The position numbers and the translations under genes were made by a program. 17,127 nucleotides of DNA from Rhodobiaceae bacterium (GTDB lineage Bacteria > Pseudomonadota > Alphaproteobacteria > Parvibaculales > Parvibaculaceae), in contig NVWR01000002.1 in assembly GCA_002746275.1 (NCBI GenBank), forward strand, positions 360,912-378,038, given 5' to 3'. The number at the start of each line of letters is the position of its first letter. The first letter of the stretch is position 1. The notes under the pieces are model-generated. The model was given only the letters and a program-made list of their open reading frames with translations, searched no databases and was not told the DNA's origin. Below are positions 7,602 to 13,935 of this stretch, in pieces.

Positions 7602-8209
7602 TAGTCAATGCCCCGTTTGGCTTTTATACCCGCCTCAAAAGGATGTCTGATCGGGGTCATTTCTGTAATGAGGTCAGCTTTGTCCCGCAGCAAGTCTTTC
7701 GCGTCGCGCCCTGTGACCATCACGCTGGTGCGCTCATGTCGTGCCATAATCCCCTCAAGCACGTCTTCCACAAGAAGATAATCATACCGCAACACGATGT
7801 TGAGTTCATCCAGGACAACAAGGTCATACTCGCCTGACGCCAGCATCTCTCGGGAAATCTCCCAGGCAGCCTTTGAGGCTGCGATGTCTTGCTCCCGGTC
7901 CTGCGTGTCCCATGTGAATCCCTGCCCCATTGTGTGCCAGGTCACAAGATCAGGGAAACGTTGAAAGAACTGCCGTTCGCCGGTTTTCCAATTGCCCTTC
8001 ACATATTGCACAACACCGACTTTATGCCCCCACCCCAGCGCGCGAATAACCGTGCCGAAAGCGGAGGTGGATTTACCTTTACCATCGCCGGTGATGAGTA
8101 GAAACAGGCCTCGCTCTGCACTCTTTTTGGTCGCCATTTTTTCACGGTGTGCTGATTGCACATTTTTCATCGCTTCCGTGTGTTCCGCATTTTCCGTCTT
8201 CGTGTTCAT
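7598..8209 (-). CDS. cobO: Cob(I)yrinic acid a,c-diamide adenosyltransferase (ATP:corrinoid adenosyltransferase)
   Basis: This enzyme transfers the 5'-deoxyadenosyl group of ATP to the cobalt of reduced corrinoids, both for synthesis and for imported B12 derivatives. It has 203 residues. The nucleotide-binding loop is GDGKGKST (41-48), followed by FGTVIRALGWGHKVGVVQYVKG. VVLDELNIVLRYDYL (131-145) is the second family landmark (CobA/CobO/BtuR). The first 33 or so residues are polar and charged (MNTKTENAEHTEAMKNVQ...), an extension also usual in alphaproteobacterial CobO. ATG 8209 follows the preceding stop by 1 nt and has GGGAGAAG at a good distance. It sits between the decarboxylase and btuC genes, inside the riboswitch-led operon. 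Confidence 0.95.
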   Translation of the reverse strand: MNTKTENAEHTEAMKNVQSAHREKMATKKSAERGLFLLITGDGKGKSTSAFGTVIRALGWGHKVGVVQYVKGNWKTGERQFFQRFPDLVTWHTMGQGFTWDTQDREQDIAASKAAWEISREMLASGEYDLVVLDELNIVLRYDYLLVEDVLEGIMARHERTSVMVTGRDAKDLLRDKADLITEMTPIRHPFEAGIKAKRGIDY

Positions 8210-8210
8210 G

Positions 8211-9206
8211 TCACTTCTCCCAACTTTCTAACGCGTTTTGAAGCCGATGCCATTCTAGATCGTTGCCGGGCAATCCCATCCGCAACCAGTCTGGTTGATC
8301 TGTAAAACATCGGACGAAAATACCATGATCGGCCAGATGAGATGCCAGATGCTGAGCGTTCGGGGTTGTGAAGAGCTGAAAAAGAGCGGTGCCCACCACC
8401 ATTCCTTCAACCCTCTCCGCCATAAGGTCGCGGAGCTGCACCACATCTGACATAAGTCTCTGTCTCGTCTCAGCAATCCATGAACCATCGGCGTAGGCCT
8501 GCGCGCCGATGACCAGTGCCGGTGTGGCCACACTCCAGGGGCCCAAGAGATCACCGTATCGTTTGCCGATGGACGCAGGGGCAATGAGAAAACCCAATCG
8601 AAGCCCCGCCAGCCCAAAAAACTTGCCGAAAGAGCGCAGCACAATCAGACCGCCGTCACTGACGTGTTTTGCCACGCTTTGCCCGGGTGCCGCATCCACA
8701 AAGGCTTCATCCACAACTAGCCAGCCGTTCTTGTGCGCCTGACGCTTTTGCAGAGCCCGCAGAGCATCGCAGCCAAAAACATGTCCATCAGGATTGTTGG
8801 GATTGGTCAGCACAATAATGTCGGCGTCCATGTCGACAATCTGTGACGCTGTCGCCCGTGTCACCTTATGCCCAGCCTGCCGCCAGCAGAGTTCGTGTTC
8901 GCCGTAGGTTGGCGCAAGAATTGCGACGTGACACTTCTTAAACAGAGTGGGCAACACAGAAATGGCGGATTGCGATCCAGGTATCACGCGCACCAAATCA
9001 CGGTCAGCCTCAGCGTAGGCCGCAAATGCTGCGACACAGCTATCATAGTCGGCGCGCCCTGGCAGGCGTGCCATCGCCTGCATGTCCAATGTCGCGGGAT
9101 AAGGAACAGGGTTGATCCCGGTGCTCAGGTCAATCGATGGGCGTGGCGCGTCTGGGTTTCGTGACGCGAACGCCTGAAGATCCCCGCCATGTGAAAGACC
9201 GTTCAT
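8211..9206 (-). CDS. cobC: L-threonine-O-3-phosphate decarboxylase (PLP-dependent; CobC of P. denitrificans, CobD of Salmonella)
   Basis: This enzyme supplies (R)-1-amino-2-propanol O-2-phosphate, the aminopropanol linker of cobalamin, from threonine phosphate. It has 331 residues, of the class I aminotransferase fold related to histidinol-phosphate aminotransferase. The start HGGDLQAFA and IDLSTGINPVPYP are typical of this subfamily. The NPNNPDG motif (136-142), Asp166 and Lys195 in RSFGKFFGLAGLRLGF fit the PLP-binding site. Histidinol-phosphate aminotransferase is the main alternative, but the N-terminal motif and a position directly after cbiB favour the cobalamin role. ATG 9206 overlaps the cbiB stop by ATGA. 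The symbol clashes with the alpha-ribazole phosphatase gene at 2491-3087, which is an unrelated protein. Confidence 0.9.
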   Translation of the reverse strand: MNGLSHGGDLQAFASRNPDAPRPSIDLSTGINPVPYPATLDMQAMARLPGRADYDSCVAAFAAYAEADRDLVRVIPGSQSAISVLPTLFKKCHVAILAPTYGEHELCWRQAGHKVTRATASQIVDMDADIIVLTNPNNPDGHVFGCDALRALQKRQAHKNGWLVVDEAFVDAAPGQSVAKHVSDGGLIVLRSFGKFFGLAGLRLGFLIAPASIGKRYGDLLGPWSVATPALVIGAQAYADGSWIAETRQRLMSDVVQLRDLMAERVEGMVVGTALFQLFTTPNAQHLASHLADHGIFVRCFTDQPDWLRMGLPGNDLEWHRLQNALESWEK

Positions 9207-10183
9207 TGGGCGACCCCCGCCACAACACCCGCCCCTATCAGAAGGGCTATGACGATCACCATGGCAATCTTGTAGAAGGTCAGCGCACGCTCAATGTCAG
9301 ACACTCCAAGGTCTGTGCGCCCCTCTCCCAGCCAGGCCTCTGCCATGACGGCCCCAGCCCCATAGGTTCTCGGGCCTCCCAGACGGCACTCCAGAGCACC
9401 TGCCATGGCGGCTTCCGGCCAACCGGCATTGGGAGAAAGGTGATGGCGTGCATCCCGCCACATGGCGCGAGAGGCCAGCGACGCCTTCCCCCACACCAGA
9501 GCGGCCACAACAAAGAGAAACCCTGTCAATCGCGCAGGAACCAGGTTCAGAAAATCATCCAGCCTCGCGGCCGACTTTCCAAACCACAAATGTCGATCAC
9601 TGCGATGCCCGATCAGACTGTCGGCTGTGTTGACGGCTTTGTAGATCGCAATACCGGGCAGTCCTGCGACAAGTCCCCAAAACAGCGGCGCCACCACACC
9701 GTCAGAAGTATTTTCCGCAAGGCTTTCGATTGCAGCACGGCTGATGTCCTGTTCACCCAAGGCCTCGGTATTACGCCCCACAATGAGAGAGATTTTTTTA
9801 CGCCCCGCCGCCAACCCACCGATGCGGAGAGACTGAGCCACATCTGACACATGATCGTAAAGGCTGCGACCCGCCAGAAGTGTCGCGCAGAATACCAATT
9901 CAATCCCCCAGCCAAAGGGCACTTGGTGACTGAGCACGACCACACCCACCGCAACAGCCCCGACAAGACCGATGAGGACCAGCAGCGTCAGAAGACCAAA
10001 CACAAAATCAGCAAACGGTTTTTTGCTCTGCGAATTGAATGTGCGGTCACACAATGTGATGAAACGACCCATCCACGAGACCGGATGGCCGATCAGACGG
10101 AAGAGTGATTGGGGATAGCCCAGTGCGCCCTCGACGAGGAACGCTCCTACCAGCAACCAAATTATTGTTGGTTCCGTACACAT
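9203..10183 (-). CDS. cbiB: Adenosylcobinamide-phosphate synthase
   Basis: This integral membrane enzyme (CbiB; CobD in P. denitrificans naming) condenses adenosylcobyric acid with aminopropanol phosphate to give adenosylcobinamide phosphate. It has 326 residues, the normal length. It carries the conserved early HPVSWMGRFI, ENTSDGVVAPLFWGLVAGLPG, YKAVNTADSLIGHR, DDFLNLVPARLTG and SPNAGWPEAAMAGAL. Hydrophobic segments occur at the N terminus, around residues 60-85, mid-protein (around 160-185 and 205-225) and at the C terminus. It begins 3 nt after the btuF stop and overlaps the decarboxylase gene whose product supplies its substrate. The N terminus MCTEPTIIWLLVGAFLVEG is slightly longer than some homologues, but no better start is seen. 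Confidence 0.94.
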   Translation of the reverse strand: MCTEPTIIWLLVGAFLVEGALGYPQSLFRLIGHPVSWMGRFITLCDRTFNSQSKKPFADFVFGLLTLLVLIGLVGAVAVGVVVLSHQVPFGWGIELVFCATLLAGRSLYDHVSDVAQSLRIGGLAAGRKKISLIVGRNTEALGEQDISRAAIESLAENTSDGVVAPLFWGLVAGLPGIAIYKAVNTADSLIGHRSDRHLWFGKSAARLDDFLNLVPARLTGFLFVVAALVWGKASLASRAMWRDARHHLSPNAGWPEAAMAGALECRLGGPRTYGAGAVMAEAWLGEGRTDLGVSDIERALTFYKIAMVIVIALLIGAGVVAGVAQ

Positions 10184-10186
10184 GGA

Positions 10187-11053
10187 TCATTCACCCGGCA
10201 TGCTGCGAGGTGCCCGCGTGAGAGAGCGCCGCGTTTCTGCAATTGCTTCAATCGCGTCAATGACAAACCAGGCTGCACAGGCGAGCTGGCGGCTGGGTAT
10301 GAAAGTGACCGGCAGGCGCGCCATCTGCCTCTGCAAAAAATAGTGCTGAGAGAGAGACCAATTGTCCAAGCGCCGGGAACGCAGATCGAAAAACCCCGCC
10401 ACGATGATATCTGGAGGAGCAAGTGCGAGCGCCTCCAGACGTATAGGATGCCAGGGAGAATTTCCGAGGTCTGCCGATACATTTGTCACACCGGCTGCGG
10501 TCAAAACCTCATGCACGAAAGTACCGCGCCCCGAGGTTGTGCCCGAGGGGGTCACGTAAAGTGCCGCAGGGAGCGGCTCGGTCCCTTTGCTCCTCGCCGC
10601 TACGATACGGGCAAGTCGTGCATCCATTGCCTCGGCCAGAGATGTCGCACGTTCCCGTTTTCCCATTGCAGCGCCAACCCGCAACAGGTTTTCGCGCGTC
10701 TCCTCCAAGGTCACCGCAAAGGAAATCTGAATGACCGGCACCCCAAAGCGCTCCAGGAGAGTACCCGCCCCATAGCCACCGCCCCACTGGCGGACGACCA
10801 GATCCGGCGCCAACAGCAAAACCTCTTCTGCTGTTGGTCTGATTTTTGGAAGGCCTGCCGCTTTTTCCGCAAAGTAGGAAAACTCGGTCTCGGCACTTGG
10901 CGAGACGCCGACAATGTCGTCCCTGTCAGCCAGGGCAAGGACGTACTGGTCGGCACAGAAATCAAGAGAAGCAACCGTCTGGGCAGCCGCCTGACCTGCG
11001 GACACGCCACAGGCCAGGAGCCAAAATGCCAGAGCGGATGCGCTCTTCATCAT
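10187..11053 (-). CDS. btuF: Periplasmic corrinoid-binding protein of the B12 ABC transporter
   Basis: This protein captures B12 or other corrinoids in the periplasm and delivers them to BtuCD. It has 288 residues. A signal peptide (MMKSASALAFWLLACGVSAG, cleavage near residues 23-25) leads into VASLDFCADQYVLAL and VGVSPSAETEFSYFAEKAAGLP. This is the helical-backbone metal-receptor or periplasmic-binding fold (TroA/BtuF class III) with the usual P-x-AEEVLLLAPDLVV strand-helix. Two ATGs lie in tandem (11053 and 11050). The first makes an ATGA overlap with the btuB stop and has GGGG just before it. The substrate is inferred from neighbours, since siderophore-binding proteins share this fold. Confidence 0.88.
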   Translation of the reverse strand: MMKSASALAFWLLACGVSAGQAAAQTVASLDFCADQYVLALADRDDIVGVSPSAETEFSYFAEKAAGLPKIRPTAEEVLLLAPDLVVRQWGGGYGAGTLLERFGVPVIQISFAVTLEETRENLLRVGAAMGKRERATSLAEAMDARLARIVAARSKGTEPLPAALYVTPSGTTSGRGTFVHEVLTAAGVTNVSADLGNSPWHPIRLEALALAPPDIIVAGFFDLRSRRLDNWSLSQHYFLQRQMARLPVTFIPSRQLACAAWFVIDAIEAIAETRRSLTRAPRSMPGE

Positions 11054-12876
11054 CCCCTCACGCGGATCCCGACGAACCCGGAGAGACCAGGAGTGCCGAA
11101 GCCCAGAATATCCTGGTACTGCTCATCGAACAGGTTTTCAACACGCCCAAACAATTCAACCTCATCGGTTAGCTGATAGGCACTGCGAAGATCAACCCTG
11201 ATCCAGTCAGCAACCAATCCATTATTGTCCGTTTCGTCATCATTGTAAGTCACTGAGCCCCCGACGGTCAGCTTTTCCAGGGGCCGGGTGATGATGTTAA
11301 GCGATGCGAGGTTTGCCGGCACACGCACCAACTGGCTGCCCGTTGCCAGGTCTGTTGCTGTTTGATGGGTGAAATTCGCGCTGACATCAACCCAATCAAG
11401 TGGCCTTGCGGTCGCAATGAACTCCCATCCGCTGGTTTCAACCCGATCTAGGTTTTCATATCCGCCGATCCCAAAGGAGAAGTTGATCTGGTTGGTGACG
11501 TCCTGCTCGTAATAGTTCACCTGCAGGTCGTATTTGCCGTTGTCAAAGGACTGTTCGATCCCAGCGTCCCAACCCTGGGATTCTTCCGGCTTCAGATTTG
11601 GGTTCGGCGCTGTCGCCCCACAACAGAAGAACGTCAGCTGGAACGGCGTTGGTGATTTAAAACCCTCACCCCACGAGGCACGGAAAACTGTTCCGGTCTC
11701 GGCAAGTGAATAGGCCCCCGTGAAACGCAATGTGGTCACACCACCGGTGGCTTCATGATCGTCATACCGGATACCGCCAATGAGCGACAGACCCTCAATT
11801 GGCAACACCTGAACCTGCCCAAAAATGCTGTCGGTGCGGATGGAAGACTGATCACGAATTTCTGTGTCTTCGGTTTTCAGCCCAACGATTGCATTCCAGT
11901 AGTTCGACATGGAAACTTCGCCGAGATATTCGAACGCTGTGCGCAAACCGGTTGTGCTGAATGACCGGACGCCGTTGGACTCATTGTCCCGATCGATCAT
12001 CGTATGGCTTGCGGTCAGGCTGTTTTCAAGCTGTCCTTCGAAAGTGCTCAGATACACAGTGCCTGAGGTCTGAAGTTCGCGCGTATGCCCAACTCGGTCT
12101 CCATCACCGCCAACGCCACCACTTGCATCAAATTCATTGCGGCTGTCGGAATAGCGCAAGCTCCCTTCGACACGAAGGATCTCCGTCAGATTGGACCCGA
12201 CATTGGCGCCAACCGTGTAGTTGCGATATCCATCTTCTTCGATGTTCCCATCATTCTCGTCGGCCTTGGAAATACCGTTGGTGCTGATGCCGCTCAGCGA
12301 GACGCGGTAATCCGTCTCACCTTCTTTACCGGCAACAGTGATGCCCGACCTCAGCGTGTTGAAAGATCCTGCTTCAACAAAGCCGCTGACGGCAAAGGGG
12401 CCCGTTGCGCGCTTCGTGATAATGTTGACCACACCCCCAATAGCCTGGGAGCCATAGAGCGTGCTTTGCGGGCCGCGCAATACTTCGATCCGTTCAATGT
12501 CGTTCGGGTCGAGAGTAGCGAAGTTAAAACCGGCGCCGGGGCTCGCGGGGTCGTTGACCACCACGCCATCAATCAGCACCAACGTCTGGTCAGACGCCGC
12601 CCCGCGAATACGTATGGAGGCCGATCCACCGAATGGACCGTTCTGACTGACAGTTATGCCTGGCAGCGAGCGAAGCGCATCGACGGTAAAGCTGTACTGG
12701 CGCTCTTCGATTTCCTTAGCCGTAAGCACAGAGATCGAACTCCCAACCTGTGCGGTTGAAATTTCTGTGCGTGTCGCCGTGACCACAATATCGGGTGCCC
12801 GTTCCGCCGCATGCAGCGGAGAAACCAGAACAATTGAGGAGATAGCGCTGAGTAAAATATATCTTGATCGTGACAT
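11050..12876 (-). CDS. btuB: TonB-dependent outer-membrane cobalamin receptor
   Basis: This 22-strand-barrel receptor imports corrinoids across the outer membrane using TonB energy. From ATG 12876 it has 608 residues. This start is chosen over the in-frame ATG at 12930 because AAAGGA precedes it at good spacing and a proper signal peptide follows (MSRSRYILLSAI..., cleavage after about LHA). The TonB box is DIVVTATR. The plug has the expected NGPFGGSASIRIRG, VLIDGVVVNDP, IERIEVLRGPQSTLYGSQAIGGVVNIIT. Acidic stretches at about 205-216 (ADENDGNIEEDG) and 251-261 (DASGGVGGDGD) could be the calcium-binding loops known from BtuB. Vicinal cysteines occur at about 418-419 (TFFCCGATAPN). The protein ends GFVGIRVRG, without the usual terminal aromatic residue. 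It is the first gene of the operon, behind a cobalamin riboswitch. Confidence 0.93.
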   Translation of the reverse strand: MSRSRYILLSAISSIVLVSPLHAAERAPDIVVTATRTEISTAQVGSSISVLTAKEIEERQYSFTVDALRSLPGITVSQNGPFGGSASIRIRGAASDQTLVLIDGVVVNDPASPGAGFNFATLDPNDIERIEVLRGPQSTLYGSQAIGGVVNIITKRATGPFAVSGFVEAGSFNTLRSGITVAGKEGETDYRVSLSGISTNGISKADENDGNIEEDGYRNYTVGANVGSNLTEILRVEGSLRYSDSRNEFDASGGVGGDGDRVGHTRELQTSGTVYLSTFEGQLENSLTASHTMIDRDNESNGVRSFSTTGLRTAFEYLGEVSMSNYWNAIVGLKTEDTEIRDQSSIRTDSIFGQVQVLPIEGLSLIGGIRYDDHEATGGVTTLRFTGAYSLAETGTVFRASWGEGFKSPTPFQLTFFCCGATAPNPNLKPEESQGWDAGIEQSFDNGKYDLQVNYYEQDVTNQINFSFGIGGYENLDRVETSGWEFIATARPLDWVDVSANFTHQTATDLATGSQLVRVPANLASLNIITRPLEKLTVGGSVTYNDDETDNNGLVADWIRVDLRSAYQLTDEVELFGRVENLFDEQYQDILGFGTPGLSGFVGIRVRG

Positions 12877-13022
12877 CACAACATCCTTTGAAACTGAAGG
12901 ACGCTGACACGTATCCACGCGACGTTGCATGGAGCACGGGGCAACCGTCCTTCACCAAAACAATATTGTCGTCACTGCGTGAACCGCTCCTTGGGGCTTA
13001 CCCGGCCCGGGACGGACGACTT
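12877..13022 (-). other. Leader between riboswitch aptamer and btuB start, likely expression platform
   Basis: These 146 nt have no supportable gene. Two possible pairings are visible on the minus strand. GTCGTC (13015-13020) can pair with GACGAC (12968-12973), enclosing a GC-rich segment and followed by a T-rich run around 12957-12967. CCGTCC (13010-13015) can pair with GGACGG (12945-12950). Both use base 13015 and interleave, so they look mutually exclusive, as in switching leaders. Whether control is at transcription termination or at translation cannot be told by eye. The btuB ribosome site AAAGGA sits at about 12884-12889, far from the aptamer. Confidence 0.45.
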
Positions 13023-13191
13023 GATGGCAGGTTTCCTGGCTTCGTGGATTGTCATTCTTCGCCGGTCTTCCCAAGGCATTGTTTGCGCCTCAGTGACCAT
13101 GAGTGACGAAGAACTCCCCACTAACAGTTGCGGGTACAGCTTCGGTTTTGAACCGAATTCCCTTTTATCCCCGTTTGACCGGGGCACCATC
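13023..13191 (-). promoter_or_regulatory. Cobalamin (AdoCbl) riboswitch aptamer controlling the btuB operon
   Basis: The minus strand shows the hallmark blocks in order: GGTGCCCCGG near the 5' end, GGGGATAAAAGGGAATTCGG, AAACCGAAGCTGTACCCGC followed by AACTGT, then GTCACTGAGGCG, CCTTGGGAAGACCGGCGAAG, and the B12 box GCCAGGAAACCTGCC (13026-13040). The closing stem P1 pairs GATGG (13187-13191) with CCATC (13023-13027), so the aptamer is about 169 nt. Binding of adenosylcobalamin is expected to lower expression of the genes downstream. Because the eight genes from btuB to cobQ are contiguous, all of them are probably governed by it. ORFs that cross this region are not genes. Confidence 0.96.
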
Positions 13192-13198
13192 GAAAGTG

Positions 13199-13227
13199 GG
13201 TTTAGCCCAAATGGAGGAGTGTCACAA
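13199..13227 (-). promoter_or_regulatory. Candidate sigma-70-type promoter of the btuB operon
   Basis: On the minus strand TTGTGA (13222-13227) and TAAACC (13199-13204) are separated by 17 bp, the ideal spacing. A start about 7 nt further on would fall near 13192, precisely at the riboswitch closing stem. The -10 hexamer is a poor match, so the call rests mainly on placement. It overlaps the space between the bluB stop (13244) and the aptamer. Confidence 0.4.
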
Positions 13228-13243
13228 GCGCAATAGGTGTGGC

Positions 13244-13885
13244 CTAGCGAGAGAACAGCACCTTGCTGGCATCAATCCGGTCTTGCCAGCCTTGGCGCAC
13301 AAGTTCGGGTTCGTCATGGTTTTCAACGGGATAGCCGATGCACAGATAGGCAATAAATTGCCAATTCTCACCCGCATTCAAATCTTCGCTGAGCACCTGT
13401 GGATCAAGAATGGATACCCAGCCAACGCCAACACCTCGCGCTCGTGCGGCCAACCACAACGTGTAGATCGCGCAAACTGTCGAGTAGGCAAGTGTCTCGG
13501 GCATGGTTCGACGCCCAAGACCGGACCCGGCATCTGTCTCGGTATCAGCAAACACGGCAAGATGAATGGGTGCTTCCCGCAGGCCTGCCAGTTTCAAGCT
13601 GGCATAGAGGTTTGCTTTAGTTCCCTTGTAGGTCGCGGCAGCAAGCCCGTTCTCCCGTTCAAAGTTGCTGGCCACTTTTTCCCTGATGCTCGGCGTTTCG
13701 ATATTGAGAAAACGCCAGGGCTGTGCGTTGCCCACACTGGGCGCAAGGCAAGCTCGTTCGATCAACGTTTCGAGCAGGCCCTTCTCCAAGGGATCTTTCC
13801 GAAAATGCCGAACGTCTCGCCGCCAGACAAACAAGCGATCAAGATCAGTCGAAAATTTCTCAGTAGGGAGAAAACCGTCGCTCAT
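13244..13885 (-). CDS. bluB: 5,6-Dimethylbenzimidazole synthase
   Basis: BluB cannibalises reduced FMN with oxygen to release 5,6-dimethylbenzimidazole, the lower ligand that CobT activates. It has 213 residues of the nitroreductase-like fold. FVWRRDVRHFR contains Asp24, and GVGWVSILDP contains Ser158. These probably correspond to the Asp and Ser shown to matter in Sinorhizobium BluB (D32 and S167). LAPSVGNAQPWRFL is the flavin-site segment. ATG 13885 has AAGGAG with 8-nt spacing. The gene lies upstream of the riboswitch and so is probably not controlled by it. It follows the acylase gene by 50 nt and may share its transcript. Older annotations call this family cob(II)yrinic acid a,c-diamide reductase. 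Confidence 0.94.
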   Translation of the reverse strand: MSDGFLPTEKFSTDLDRLFVWRRDVRHFRKDPLEKGLLETLIERACLAPSVGNAQPWRFLNIETPSIREKVASNFERENGLAAATYKGTKANLYASLKLAGLREAPIHLAVFADTETDAGSGLGRRTMPETLAYSTVCAIYTLWLAARARGVGVGWVSILDPQVLSEDLNAGENWQFIAYLCIGYPVENHDEPELVRQGWQDRIDASKVLFSR

Positions 13886-13935
13886 CGTGGGGGCTCCTTC
13901 AAGTGACCGTGGGTTTGCCCCGCCGACATTGCACC

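Noticed and set aside
10109..11176. 355-codon open frame on the + strand
   Set aside because: It crosses the ends of btuB, btuF and cbiB in antisense and has atypical composition. It is a shadow of real genes.
12877..12930. Longer btuB start at ATG 12930
   Set aside because: It adds 18 polar residues before the signal peptide, and ATG 12876 has a good AAAGGA ribosome site.
12925..13236. Several short ORFs on both strands between btuB and bluB
   Set aside because: They cover the cobalamin riboswitch and its leader, whose conserved RNA blocks explain the sequence. None has a protein family signature.
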